Source: an uncultured Cocleimonas sp. (GTDB taxonomy: Bacteria > Pseudomonadota > Gammaproteobacteria > Thiotrichales > Thiotrichaceae). Taken from it: DNA of 64,000 nt. Shown here in pieces: positions 19,696 to 28,576 of the stretch. Below the pieces are notes generated by a model. That model had not been told where the DNA came from. It ran no database searches and was given only the letters and a program-made list of their open reading frames with translations. A program made the position numbers and the translations under genes. Within the stretch, counting starts at the first letter, position 1, and each line of letters begins with the position of its first letter. The DNA lies in contig NZ_CANLZW010000002.1 of assembly GCF_947495625.1 (NCBI RefSeq), positions 156,119-220,118 of the forward strand. The letters are read 5' to 3'.

Positions 19696-20682
19696 ATGAC
19701 CAAACTGAAATCATTCTTCGGAATTGCTCTGTCCCCCGTCAGCCACATTGAGAAAGTCGTATCCGCAATTGGCGGATTTACCGCTATTTTCTTCATTATT
19801 ATCATTAGCCAATCGATGCTTAGTGGCAGTGGCGGCATAAACAGCGCTGCGCTGATCATTGCTTCGATGGGCGCTTCTGCGGTATTACTGTTTGCCGTTC
19901 CACACGGACCGTTATCTCAACCCTGGCCAGTTTTGGGTGGGCATTTAATCTCTGCATTGATTGGGGTTAGCTGTGCCAAATTGATACCTAATGACTTAAT
20001 TGCCGCTAGTCTGGCTGTGGGTTTGGCAATTGGTGCAATGTATTACCTCAAGTGTATTCATCCCCCCGGCGGTGCGACTGCGCTATCTGCGGTGATTGGT
20101 GGAAGCGCGACTCATGATTTGGGCTATCAGTTTATTCTCACCCCTATTCTACTCAATGTTATCGTGATTCTGCTTATTGGTATTTTATTCAACTACCCAT
20201 TTGCATGGCGAAGATATCCGGTTTTTTTACATCGTAAACAGAATCAGGTTACACCCCCTAACGCTAGCACTGAAGTGATTCCATCAATAACACACGAAGA
20301 TTTCGTCTATGCACTGAGTGAAATAGATTCATTCATTGATGTCAGTGAATATGATTTGATTCGAATCTATAACCTCGCGACTAAAAAATCGCAGCAGGCA
20401 TCTTTTGATCCAAAGAAAATGATCGTAGGCAGTTATTACAGCAGCGCGACGCATGGCGAAAACTGGACGGTACGCCAAATAGTGGATGAATCTTCTGGTA
20501 TTGCTGAAGGCTCTAAAAGTAAAGATCCAGATAAAGATATCGTGATATATAAAGTCATCGCAGGGAAAAACAAACGTAGCTCGGGTTATTCAACCCGTAC
20601 CGAGTTTTTAGAATGGGCTAAACATCAGGTTGAGCCAGATGGTAATGCCTGGAAAATACTTGAACACACCCCCCCACTTTAA
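19696..20682 (+). CDS. HPP family membrane protein with cytoplasmic C-terminal domain
   Basis: 328 residues. Four to five membrane helices with the signature HPPGGATALSAVIGG at about residue 120, then an about 150-residue hydrophilic domain. HPP proteins have been linked to nitrite transport in some organisms, but function here is not established. It abuts the MFS gene with zero spacing. The last codons (TPPL and stop) are supplied by an interspersed repeat copy (20665-20693), so the natural C-terminus may have been altered by that element. Confidence 0.88.
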   Translation: MTKLKSFFGIALSPVSHIEKVVSAIGGFTAIFFIIIISQSMLSGSGGINSAALIIASMGASAVLLFAVPHGPLSQPWPVLGGHLISALIGVSCAKLIPNDLIAASLAVGLAIGAMYYLKCIHPPGGATALSAVIGGSATHDLGYQFILTPILLNVIVILLIGILFNYPFAWRRYPVFLHRKQNQVTPPNASTEVIPSITHEDFVYALSEIDSFIDVSEYDLIRIYNLATKKSQQASFDPKKMIVGSYYSSATHGENWTVRQIVDESSGIAEGSKSKDPDKDIVIYKVIAGKNKRSSGYSTRTEFLEWAKHQVEPDGNAWKILEHTPPL

Positions 20683-20693
20683 GGCTGTTTTTT
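20665..20693 (+). repeat. Interspersed C6/T-run element, copy 6, forming a stop codon
   Basis: CACACCCCCCCACTTTAAGG then CTG and a T-run. The TAA inside the element ends the HPP gene. The lipoprotein gene on the other strand ends 27 nt further on. Confidence 0.85.
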
Positions 20694-20719
20694 CAAAAAT
20701 CGATTCGATCAACCCTTGC

Positions 20720-22003
20720 CTAAAACATCGAGCATTTACCAAACATCAAACCCATAGATTCATTAAGAATATATTCTTTTAGATTTTTAGCCTTTCTCTT
20801 ATCTTTAACCAGCTTTTTAGTTTTGTAATCAATTTTAAGGTCTGGACTGACTTCTTTGCTAAACTCCCATTCCTTTGCTTTGTTAAAGAGGTAAGCCTTT
20901 CGCGTACACGTCTTTTCGTTGTTTTCTAATACCGTAATATTGGCTGTGCATAAGCCGATCTCTTTTGTGCTTCTGCAACGAATGCTTGAATCAATGTGAT
21001 TGTAGAGTTTTTTCTCTTCAAGAAAACGTTCGACTTTCTCATACGTTGCCACTTTCATTTGGTCCGTTTCTCGCTTTTTGCCCTTTCTAGAAACGTGGAT
21101 CAGCTCTGTTGGCGTCAGTATTCTATCAGCGACCCACCCATCGGCTTGTTTAAGCATGTGCACGCGTGTGAGTACAGGTTCTTTTTCTGCCGTTTTGTGA
21201 CTGAAAACCAGCAATCCTGCTACGCCTTCACTTTTACCTTTGGCGTTTTTATCACTGCTGAATTGAACGTGTTTCAAACTTAATGCCGAAACACCTATTT
21301 TTTGTTTAAGGTAATCTCTAGTAATAAGATCCAGTGTGCGAAAACTGTCGTAACTCGCATCAAGCTTTCCATCCTTAACACGAATATCTCCTATGGTTGC
21401 GAATGATTTCCCTTGAACACGATAAATACCGTCCTTTGCATCACCCGTTTTAACATCAACGTGAATGGTCATTCCCAAGTTGGATAACTTGCCTGTTGTT
21501 ATTACCCCATTGGTATTCCTTAAAAAAGTCGATTTAGGCAGTTTTTCTCCTGCTGGTGTTATTTGTAGTGTCGCCGTTTGGTTACTTAAGCGAATAATAG
21601 AATCGGGTTTTAGGTTTTCAGCATCGATATCTATCGCCCACTCAGGAAAGAAGTCCTTACCCTTTCTGAATTCTATTTTTCCATTTTTAGCCAGATAATC
21701 GATTAAGGGAATATCATCATCCTTAACCATTTTCCCACCAACAAAAGACATAGAAGAAGACGGGTCTGATAGACGTACATCATCAGGGATTCGCTTTTCA
21801 CCGTTGTTCCATATAAGCGATAACGGTTGATTGCTTATGGATTTAGATGCTGACTTGTGTGTTTCTGCCTTTGATTTTGCAGCCCCGGCTTCAGTTGGCT
21901 CAACGTCATTTGGTGACGTACTTTCATAAGATAATTCGCAAGCATTCAACATAACTGCAGATAGAAAAAGAATTGAAAGACGACCTAATCTCTGTTTGTT
22001 CAC
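20720..22003 (-). CDS. Predicted lipoprotein of unknown function
   Basis: The start is placed at a GTG (22003), because an AAGG site lies 8 nt upstream and the product then opens with a lipoprotein signal: NKQRLGRLSILFLSAVMLNAC, the cysteine being the lipidation site. A longer ATG start at 22069 would add a tract encoded by a trinucleotide (TTG/TTA) repeat. The about 427-residue protein is Lys-rich with predicted beta structure. It has no motif I recognise. It stands alone between the convergent HPP gene and the alcohol dehydrogenase, with a repeat copy at each side. Confidence 0.7.
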   Translation of the reverse strand: MNKQRLGRLSILFLSAVMLNACELSYESTSPNDVEPTEAGAAKSKAETHKSASKSISNQPLSLIWNNGEKRIPDDVRLSDPSSSMSFVGGKMVKDDDIPLIDYLAKNGKIEFRKGKDFFPEWAIDIDAENLKPDSIIRLSNQTATLQITPAGEKLPKSTFLRNTNGVITTGKLSNLGMTIHVDVKTGDAKDGIYRVQGKSFATIGDIRVKDGKLDASYDSFRTLDLITRDYLKQKIGVSALSLKHVQFSSDKNAKGKSEGVAGLLVFSHKTAEKEPVLTRVHMLKQADGWVADRILTPTELIHVSRKGKKRETDQMKVATYEKVERFLEEKKLYNHIDSSIRCRSTKEIGLCTANITVLENNEKTCTRKAYLFNKAKEWEFSKEVSPDLKIDYKTKKLVKDKRKAKNLKEYILNESMGLMFGKCSMF

Positions 22004-22206
22004 GTTGAATACCTTGTTGTTGTTATTATTATATTTCTTATATTTCTGGAGCTTTGGTTGTTCTGACAATCTGAGTATTTTAAGTGTTACTCACTGAACT
22101 AGGTCTGAATTCGAGTCTTTTGCTCTCTGAAAGCAAAGAAAGCATATAGTGCTGATATTGTAACGATGTAAGAATAAGGGAATCTATTATTTGTTTATAA
22201 AATAAT

Positions 22207-22235
22207 ACACCCCCCTACTTTCAGGACTTTTTTTA
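22207..22235 (+). repeat. Interspersed C6/T-run element, copy 7
   Basis: ACACCCCCCTACTTTCAGG followed by AC and a T-run. The run contains the stop codon of the iron alcohol dehydrogenase gene read leftward. Confidence 0.9.
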
Positions 22236-23537
22236 CCAATAACTGATTGCGTCACGGTAAATGTTTTCAAGATCAACGAGGTTACTTTCTCTCGGTGCAT
22301 TAGCGATCGCACGCCCTTGACGAATTGAAGATTCAGCCAATCGTGTCACATCGTTTTCAGCAAAACCCACGCCACTTAAACCGTTAGGAATATTCGTGCC
22401 GCGCATCAATTCGATGATGCGTTTAGATACCACCTCTCCCGCATCTGCGGTCGTAGCTCCTTTTTGATCTGCCTGCAAAAATGCAGCAGCTTCCAGATGT
22501 CTTTCTGGTGTTGCTTCGGCGGTATATCTGAAAGTCGCAGGAGCGGTAACAATCACGCTGATACCGTGTGGAACGAATGGTGATTTAACATCATAACCTT
22601 CGGTGGTGATGTCATGCATTAAATGGGTTACACCATAAGACAGCGCATGCGGTAAATGTGTTCCTGAATTACCAAAAGCCATACCAGCTAATGATGCACC
22701 CCACATGAGTTGATCTCTGGCTTCATGATCACTCGCATCCGTAACTCCACGGACCAAGTATTCACCTGCAATTTTTAAGGCCTGAGTAGCCGCCAGATCG
22801 CTCCAGGGGTTTGCTCCCTGAGTGAGTGGTCGCGCATTCGGGTTTTTAACCTTGTCCCATTGTGTATAAGCTCTTGCGGTATAACATTCGAGTGCATGAC
22901 TGAGTAAATCAAAGCCAGTAGATGCAACTGCTTTAGGTGTGAGAGACTCACAACAGGTCGGATCAATAACAGCCTGATCGGGTAACATATACGGGCTGGC
23001 AAAAACAAATTTGGTATTAAGTTCACGAATTCGGATTACCGAAATCGACGTACATTCAGAACCCGTACCCGCAGTCGTTGGGCAAGCGATATGCGGTAAT
23101 AATGGCCCTGGTATCGGCTTACCCTCACCCACAGGTGGTGCAAAGTAATCACGCACAGGAGCAGGAAACTTCGCGCAAACCATTGCAGCTTTCGCCACAT
23201 CAATGACAGAACCACCACCCACAGAAATCATCCCGTCAAAATTATGAGCGGTTAGAAATTTCGCCGCATCATCAACACACACATCATCTGGCTCGATACG
23301 GATATCAGAGAAAATCTGGTAATCAATCCCGGCTTTTTTAAGAGAGTTAGTTACCGTTTCAACATAAGGCCCATCTTTTAAAAAAGCATCAGTGAATAAC
23401 GCAACATTGGACATTTTTAATGATTGAGCGCGCTCGCCGACTTCAGCCAGCGTTCCTCTACCAAAAGTTACTTTAGGAATTGCGATAGTAAAACTATCGG
23501 CCCCATGATCACAGGGTGCGAAATATTGACAAGCCAT
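22233..23537 (-). CDS. Iron-containing alcohol dehydrogenase, HOT-like
   Basis: 434 residues. Group III Fe-dependent dehydrogenase, closest in overall form to hydroxyacid-oxoacid transhydrogenase (ADHFE1 type), which couples 4-hydroxybutyrate oxidation to 2-oxoglutarate reduction. Seen: N-terminal VTFGRGTLAEVGERA, the nucleotide loop ISVGGGSVIDVAKAA, the TTAGTGSECT block, and metal-ligand histidines in GFDLLSHALECYTA, HLPHALSYGVTHLMHD and PHGISV. The HOT assignment is by resemblance. A simple alcohol dehydrogenase remains possible. No pathway neighbours. Confidence 0.88.
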   Translation of the reverse strand: MACQYFAPCDHGADSFTIAIPKVTFGRGTLAEVGERAQSLKMSNVALFTDAFLKDGPYVETVTNSLKKAGIDYQIFSDIRIEPDDVCVDDAAKFLTAHNFDGMISVGGGSVIDVAKAAMVCAKFPAPVRDYFAPPVGEGKPIPGPLLPHIACPTTAGTGSECTSISVIRIRELNTKFVFASPYMLPDQAVIDPTCCESLTPKAVASTGFDLLSHALECYTARAYTQWDKVKNPNARPLTQGANPWSDLAATQALKIAGEYLVRGVTDASDHEARDQLMWGASLAGMAFGNSGTHLPHALSYGVTHLMHDITTEGYDVKSPFVPHGISVIVTAPATFRYTAEATPERHLEAAAFLQADQKGATTADAGEVVSKRIIELMRGTNIPNGLSGVGFAENDVTRLAESSIRQGRAIANAPRESNLVDLENIYRDAISYW

Positions 23538-23633
23538 TTGAATCTCCCATTTATTGGTTTTTTAAAAGGATAGATGCAAATGTCACTGCGTGCCAAAATA
23601 ATCGGTGTTTTTGATTTAATGATAACTATTATT

Positions 23634-23662
23634 GTCACCCCCCTACTTTTAAGCCTTTTTTA
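23634..23662 (+). repeat. Interspersed C6/T-run element, copy 8
   Basis: GTCACCCCCCTACTTTTAAG then CC and a T-run, in the divergent spacer between the iron dehydrogenase and the YgfF-type reductase, 60 nt before the latter's ATG. Confidence 0.9.
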
Positions 23663-23722
23663 AACTATTCTTAATTCAAAGCTAAACAAAACAAACAGAA
23701 ATAAAAAGTATATGAGGGAAAA

Positions 23723-24469
23723 ATGAGCAAGGTTGCTTTAATAACTGGATCAAGTCGCGGCATAGGCGCAGCAACAGCCATTCGCCTGGCAAAAGACGGC
23801 TATGATATCTGTGTAAATTATCTTAAGGATGAAGAAGCCGCCAAGCGAGTTGTTGATGAAGTCCGCAAACACGGACGTTTGGCTATTGCTGTGAAAGCAG
23901 ATGTTTCCAGGGAAGAGGATGTTGCTCATCTCTTTGACATTATCGATTTAGAGTTTGGATCACTAAACACGCTTATCAATAATGCTGGGATTCTCATGCA
24001 ACAATGTCGAGTAGAAGATTTAGACGCCGATAGAATCAATAAAATATTAACCACCAACGTTACCAGCTACTTCATCTGTTCACGAGAAGCGATTAAACGC
24101 ATGTCTTCAAAACATGGAGGCAAAGGTGGCACTATTGTGAATGTATCTTCAGCTGCGGCGCGATTAGGTTCTGGCGGCGAGTATGTCGACTATGCGGCAT
24201 CAAAAGGGGCTATTGACTCACTAACCCTAGGATTAGCCACTGAATTGGCTGATGAGGGTATTCGTGTAAATGGCGTTAGGCCGGGAGTAATCTATACCGA
24301 TATTCATAGAGATGGCGGTGAGCCCAATCGAGTCGATAGAATTAAACAGAATATTCCATTGAAACGCGGTGGAGAAGCTGAGGAAGTGGCTGCTGCTATT
24401 GCCTGGTTAGTGTCAGATGAATCGAGCTATACCACAGGTACTTTTATTGAAGTTACCGGAGGTCGTTAA
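23723..24469 (+). CDS. SDR-family oxidoreductase, YgfF-like
   Basis: 248 residues, cytoplasmic NAD(P)-dependent short-chain dehydrogenase. Cofactor motif TGSSRGIG at 8-15, NNAG at about 86-89, catalytic Ser in NVSSAAARLG, and YxxxK as YAASKGA. The whole chain (LNTLINNAGILMQQCRVEDLDADRIN split over conserved blocks; GVRPGVIYTDIHRDGGEPNRVDRIKQNIPLKRGG) matches E. coli YgfF closely in memory. Substrate unknown. A clear AGGGA site precedes the ATG. Confidence 0.92.
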   Translation: MSKVALITGSSRGIGAATAIRLAKDGYDICVNYLKDEEAAKRVVDEVRKHGRLAIAVKADVSREEDVAHLFDIIDLEFGSLNTLINNAGILMQQCRVEDLDADRINKILTTNVTSYFICSREAIKRMSSKHGGKGGTIVNVSSAAARLGSGGEYVDYAASKGAIDSLTLGLATELADEGIRVNGVRPGVIYTDIHRDGGEPNRVDRIKQNIPLKRGGEAEEVAAAIAWLVSDESSYTTGTFIEVTGGR

Positions 24470-24555
24470 AGCTTAGAGACAAAGTACTTACAGAAACACA
24501 TACTGAGTAGTTAGCAAACACTCATAAATAAGGATTAGAACATTATCAACACTAA

Positions 24556-24577
24556 ACAGGCTCTAAAAAGAGCCTGT
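24556..24577. terminator. Hairpin between convergent genes
   Basis: ACAGGCTC/GAGCCTGT 8-bp stem with a TAAAAA loop between the YgfF-type gene (+) and the MarR gene (-). The T-tracts after it are poor, so this is only a probable terminator. Confidence 0.45.
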
Positions 24578-24613
24578 GAATGAACAATGATTGTATTTAT
24601 TTAACAGATCGAA

Positions 24614-25057
24614 TTAAGACTGATCCATTAGTTTTTTATGATTTTCTGTGATTTTTCCGACAATTTCTTGAAGCTTATTGATGTCTTCTTCAGAAATATT
24701 TTCATTAATATTGTCTGTTAACGTACCGAAGTTTTCGCGTAAGGTATCTCTTACTTTGGCACCTTCAGCCGTAAGTTGTACATACACAGTTCGTCTGTCT
24801 TTTGTTCCGTGAGTACGTTTCACTAGCTCTTTCTTTTCCATTCTAGAAATAAGCGTAGATACCGCAGAACTATCCAGATTCATTTTTTTCGATAGTTCAT
24901 TCATGGTTAGTTTTTCTTTGGTATCAAGAATTTCTAATACATAAACTTTTTGGGGCGTTACATCCATACCTAAAGTATCTTTGTAAAACCCGGTAATCTC
25001 TCGCCAGCCGTTGTAAAAGTTGAAACATATAAATTGATTTAGATCAAAGCTCATCAT
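24614..25057 (-). CDS. MarR family transcriptional regulator
   Basis: 147 residues from the ATG at 25057. The start upstream at 25087 would be a TTG without a ribosome site. A winged helix-turn-helix is clear: KLTMNELSKKMNLDSSAVSTLISRMEKKELVKR and the wing KDRRTVYVQLT. N-terminal FICFNFYNGWREITGFY is the dimerisation helix of the MgrA/OhrR-like type, with a cysteine at about residue 11 that might sense oxidants (inference). It diverges from the UbiA-like gene 146 bp away, a possible target. Confidence 0.92.
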   Translation of the reverse strand: MMSFDLNQFICFNFYNGWREITGFYKDTLGMDVTPQKVYVLEILDTKEKLTMNELSKKMNLDSSAVSTLISRMEKKELVKRTHGTKDRRTVYVQLTAEGAKVRDTLRENFGTLTDNINENISEEDINKLQEIVGKITENHKKLMDQS

Positions 25058-25202
25058 TGTTATCTCTGTTAGTGGTTTGTTAAACAAGTGTAGTTTAAAA
25101 TACTTATCTAAGTTGGTTAGAAATTAATCACAAAGCTTTTGTGTGCAAATTTCTGCTATTTGTATTCTAACACTTTTTTACCCTAAATATAATAATCATT
25201 AT

Positions 25203-26117
25203 ATGAGTGAGGTCAGCATAAAAACTCTTTTAAGATCAATGCGTTTGCCGTTTTTAGCACTAACATTTAGCAGTATTTTCCTTTCCTATTCGACGGTTTT
25301 ATACAACCGCTCATCCTTTCAAGTCATCGATTTGCTGCTGGTAGCCCTCGGAGCATTGGCAGCTCATATCAGCGTAAATAGCTTTAATGAGTATTACGAC
25401 TTCAAAAGTGGATTGGACGCACTGACTGAAAAAACCCCATTCAGTGGTGGCAGTGGCGCATTAATTGATAACCCCAATTCTTCCCCATTTGTTCTATCTA
25501 GTGCACTTGTGTCATTGACCATTACCATATTGGTTGGCCTATTTTTTATTATAGAATACGGTCCGAGTATACTACCTTTTGGGCTATTTGGCATAGCAAT
25601 TATCGTTAGCTATACGCAGTGGTTAAACCGTAGCCCATTTTTATGCTTGATTGCGCCAGGCCTGGCTTTCGGGCCATTAATGATTGCAGGAACATTTTTA
25701 ATATTAAGCGGCGCTTTTTCATGGAATGTATTGCTGATTTCTTTGATTCCATTTTTTCTGGTAAGTAATCTATTATTGCTGAATCAGTTACCCGATATTA
25801 AAGCCGATAAAACCGTTGGTCGCCGTCATTTCCCGATTGTTTATGGCATTGAGAATAGCTTAACGCTTTATTTGGTCATCTCAGTTATTACAGCTATGAC
25901 TATCATTATTCTCGTCGGGTTGGGTGTATTACCTGTACTGGCATTGATTTCAATACTCCCCCTATTTACGAGTATCAAGGTTTTTCGTGGATTACATTCT
26001 CATGTAGATGAAATAAGACAGCAGCAATATTCTAATGTCGAACCGTTATTAGGTATGAATGTTGCAATGACTATTTTGACACCCGTATTACTTGGTTTAA
26101 CTTTGATTATCGCTTAA
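25203..26117 (+). CDS. UbiA-family prenyltransferase
   Basis: Membrane enzyme of the UbiA superfamily that transfers a prenyl chain to an aromatic acceptor. The start is placed at ATG 25203 (MSEVSIKTLLRSMRLPF), giving 304 residues. The GTG at 25143 only adds an unlikely leader. Eight to nine membrane helices. The two Asp-rich motifs are NSFNEYYDFKSGLD and NQLPDIKADKTVGRR. It is not obviously UbiA, MenA or CyoE, so the acceptor is unknown. No RBS of quality is visible. It is divergent from a MarR regulator. Confidence 0.88.
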   Translation: MSEVSIKTLLRSMRLPFLALTFSSIFLSYSTVLYNRSSFQVIDLLLVALGALAAHISVNSFNEYYDFKSGLDALTEKTPFSGGSGALIDNPNSSPFVLSSALVSLTITILVGLFFIIEYGPSILPFGLFGIAIIVSYTQWLNRSPFLCLIAPGLAFGPLMIAGTFLILSGAFSWNVLLISLIPFFLVSNLLLLNQLPDIKADKTVGRRHFPIVYGIENSLTLYLVISVITAMTIIILVGLGVLPVLALISILPLFTSIKVFRGLHSHVDEIRQQQYSNVEPLLGMNVAMTILTPVLLGLTLIIA

Positions 26118-26132
26118 AGGTACAGGTCCAAG

Positions 26133-26158
26133 AAAACACCTAAAAGTAGGGGGGTGTA
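26133..26158 (-). repeat. Interspersed C6/T-run element, copy 9 (reverse orientation)
   Basis: Reads TACACCCCCCTACTTTTAGG leftward, then TG and a T-run that ends 16 nt from the stop of the UbiA-like gene. It is the second of two reversed copies. Confidence 0.9.
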
Positions 26159-26182
26159 TTTATCAATAGCGCTTTGTATGAG

Positions 26183-26803
26183 TTACGTCATTTTTAAAGC
26201 TGATAGAGACTGAATACAAATATCGGCATGATCTTTAAATGGGAATTTACCCTGCTGATCTACATAGAGCGTGAGCGCTTGCGCATTTCGTCCTGCCAGT
26301 AAATCGTGTAAATGATCTCCCACCATCACCGCATCTTGTGAACTAGCCCGCCAATTTGAGAGCAGCTTATTAATGCCATCGGGTGCAGGTTTAGGGTTTA
26401 TACAATCTCGACTGAGCAGATTTTCAGATTCAAAGTATTCGAACAAACCAGCAGCTTTTAGAGTGACTTCTATATTCAAAGCGTTATTGCGGGTAAGCAA
26501 ACCCAGCTTCGAACCATTCTGCAATAAGGTTTCCAGCAAATCTGCGGCACCTTCAGCGGGTTTTGATTGATGTGCAATTTCTAGTTCTATCTGATTCAGT
26601 TTTTCATGCAATGGTTTGGATTTGGCAGTTGGTAACTTTTCTAAGGACTCTAGAATCGGTAAACCTTCCGGCAATCCCAACTCTTCCCGAATAGCATCAA
26701 AGTCATGTTGTGCGATTGTTAAAGTCCCGTCCATATCGAAAATCCAGAATGGTTTCTGCATAACTGTATGATAAGACAAAGCTGTTTGGTTTTGAAAAGA
26801 CAT
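26183..26803 (-). CDS. HAD-superfamily phosphatase, phosphoglycolate-phosphatase-like
   Basis: 206 residues. Core motif I is FDMDGTLT (nucleophile Asp in DxD), motif II is LLTRNN, and motif III/IV is MVGDHLHDLLAGRNA. An AAGG site 6 nt before ATG 26803 supports the longer start. Probably a small-molecule phosphatase. The cap is helical (LEKLPTAKSKPLHEKLNQIELEI in two pieces). Substrate cannot be told. Confidence 0.9.
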   Translation of the reverse strand: MSFQNQTALSYHTVMQKPFWIFDMDGTLTIAQHDFDAIREELGLPEGLPILESLEKLPTAKSKPLHEKLNQIELEIAHQSKPAEGAADLLETLLQNGSKLGLLTRNNALNIEVTLKAAGLFEYFESENLLSRDCINPKPAPDGINKLLSNWRASSQDAVMVGDHLHDLLAGRNAQALTLYVDQQGKFPFKDHADICIQSLSALKMT

Positions 26804-26913
26804 GAAAAACCTTTTTTGATAGAGTACGCCCTATTCTACAGTTTCTACCATGATGAAAAAGAAACCTCAGAAATTATATAAACCGCTCAATACAAAACCC
26901 AAGGCATTGCCCA

Positions 26914-27054
26914 ATGAATGAAGAACAAAGAAAAATATTAGATAAAGAATTTCGCAAAGATAAAATAAAGAAAACACTGATAATATCAATCAGCATTATC
27001 GCGTCTATTGGTGCAGCAATTTTCATCCTTTACGGTAAAGTAGGCCACTTATAA
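26914..27054 (+). CDS. Small single-pass membrane protein, 46 aa
   Basis: Encodes MNEEQRKILDKEFRKDKIK, then a hydrophobic helix TLIISISIIASIGAAIFILY and a short tail GKVGHL. An AAGG lies 9 nt before the ATG. A charged N-terminus plus one membrane span gives an N-in topology. It is not recognisable by family. It precedes the DUF5658-like gene by 40 bp and may be co-transcribed. Confidence 0.55.
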   Translation: MNEEQRKILDKEFRKDKIKKTLIISISIIASIGAAIFILYGKVGHL

Positions 27055-27094
27055 TCAGAGCACTACATGAGTCATCACTATATAAGTCAGTAAT

Positions 27095-27439
27095 ATGGAA
27101 ATTTTAGGATCAGACATAAACTTAAAAGAAAACCTATTATTCTCTTTAAAAAGATACCGTGTTTGGTGGGCAATTTTGATTATCACCATAATTTTCGACT
27201 ATCTCACCACTTTATATTTTGTCAGTAAACTAAGCTCTGAAGCTGAAGCCAATAATGTAGTAGCATGGCTAATCGACAATCTGGGGCTTTACATTGGGGT
27301 CTTGATAGGAAAGTTATTACAACTAGTGGCTGTAATTTTAATTGTTTCATTGAGTAAAAAAGTAGGTAATTTATTTCTGCTAATCATCATTGTGTTAAAT
27401 TGCTGGGCAGTGGTTATGAATACCATTCCTAATTACTAA
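27095..27439 (+). CDS. DUF5658-like membrane protein
   Basis: 114 residues with three membrane helices (about 22-45, 62-85, 90-108). The pattern FDYLTTLYFV, then SEAEANNVVAWLI, then LGLYIGVLIGKLL resembles the DUF5658 family of small integral membrane proteins with a conserved D-T...EANP-like stretch. Function is unknown. It sits between the 46-aa membrane protein and the carbonic anhydrase on the same strand. Confidence 0.65.
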   Translation: MEILGSDINLKENLLFSLKRYRVWWAILIITIIFDYLTTLYFVSKLSSEAEANNVVAWLIDNLGLYIGVLIGKLLQLVAVILIVSLSKKVGNLFLLIIIVLNCWAVVMNTIPNY

Positions 27440-27549
27440 GCTATTAATTAAATTTAACGCTGATCAATCAAACCTCAATTCGCTTCATTGTAAAAACACG
27501 ACTATATTAACCTCAACATTTTACATAACTAAAACACGGTAATATTCGC

Positions 27550-28167
27550 TTGAAAAACTTAAACCACTTATTTGAAAACAACCTGAAATGGGCAAATTCC
27601 ATAAAGAGAAAAGACCCAGAGTTTTTCTCATCATTATCCAAACAACAAGCACCTGAAATTTTATGGATTGGTTGTTCTGATAGCCGCGTTCCAGCCAATG
27701 AAATTATCAACTTGCCGCCGGGTGAAGTATTCGTACATCGAAACATCGCCAACGTGGTGGTACATACCGATCTAAACTGCTTGTCAGTCATCCAGTTTGC
27801 GGTCGACGTGCTAAAAGTGAAACATATCATTGTCGTAGGTCACTATGGTTGTGGTGGAATAAAAGCAGCGATGGATAACAAAAGCTATGGCCTTATCGAT
27901 AACTGGTTGCGCCATATTGAAGATGTCCAACGGTTTCATAAAGGTGCATTAGATGGCCTTGATGAACATGAAAAAGTAGACCGACTTTGTGAATTAAACG
28001 TCATCGAACAGGTTAAGAATGTCGCTAACACCACCATTGTTAAGAAAGCATGGAAGAATGGTGCCGAATTAACCGTTCATGGTTGGGTATATGGTATTGA
28101 CGATGGCATTATTAAGGATCTAGATACCTGTCTTTCATCTAATGAAGAGGCCAGTAAAAACTTATAA
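27550..28167 (+). CDS. can: Beta-class carbonic anhydrase
   Basis: Interconverts CO2 and bicarbonate in the cytoplasm. 205 residues, starting at a TTG (27550). That codon is needed to give the usual beginning (MKNLNHLFENNLKWANSI), as in E. coli Can. Zinc ligands are Cys42 in GCSDSRVP, His98 and Cys101 in GHYGCGG, with the catalytic dyad Asp44/Arg46. The TTG start and weak ribosome site suggest modest translation. Confidence 0.96.
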   Translation: MKNLNHLFENNLKWANSIKRKDPEFFSSLSKQQAPEILWIGCSDSRVPANEIINLPPGEVFVHRNIANVVVHTDLNCLSVIQFAVDVLKVKHIIVVGHYGCGGIKAAMDNKSYGLIDNWLRHIEDVQRFHKGALDGLDEHEKVDRLCELNVIEQVKNVANTTIVKKAWKNGAELTVHGWVYGIDDGIIKDLDTCLSSNEEASKNL

Positions 28168-28199
28168 AAACAGATGCACTCACTAATATGATTGCCAGC

Positions 28200-28269
28200 T
28201 GTGTAAACGAAACTGTGTAAACTAAACGGTATAAACTAAACTGTGCAAACTAAACTGTCTAAACGAAAC
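28200..28269 (+). repeat. Five tandem 14-bp repeats
   Basis: Five head-to-tail units of consensus TGTGTAAACTAAAC with up to three changes each, in the 115-bp gap before the DUF6868-like gene and ending 13 nt before its ATG. It is not explained by any gene. Confidence 0.9.
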
Positions 28270-28282
28270 AGGTAAAAAGAAA

Positions 28283-28528
28283 ATGTTCAACATAGAACAA
28301 TTAACCGCGTTTTTCGGCTGGTGCTCCGTCATCAATATGGGATTTTTGATAGCTACCACGATCTTACTGATCGTTTTAAAAGATCTCATAAGCACCATAC
28401 ACAGTCGCCTTATGGGTTTAGATAAAAACAAGCTTCAAGACTTGTATATGAACTATCTAGCCCATTATAAAATCGCGATTATCATGCTTAATATAACGCC
28501 CTATTTTGCCCTCAAGTTAATGGCTTAA
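28283..28528 (+). CDS. DUF6868-like small membrane protein
   Basis: 81 residues with two hydrophobic segments (FGWCSVINMGFLIATTILLIVL and IAIIMLNITPYFALKLMA, in pieces) around a polar loop with HSRLMGLDKNKLQDLYMNYLAHYK. This pattern is that of the DUF6868 family. Function unknown. The start ATG is immediately preceded by the 14-bp tandem array and a weak AAGAAA ribosome site. Confidence 0.75.
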   Translation: MFNIEQLTAFFGWCSVINMGFLIATTILLIVLKDLISTIHSRLMGLDKNKLQDLYMNYLAHYKIAIIMLNITPYFALKLMA

Positions 28529-28576
28529 TGATACAAAAAAACGTTAATATAAGAGCTAATAAATGAGAATGAAAAA

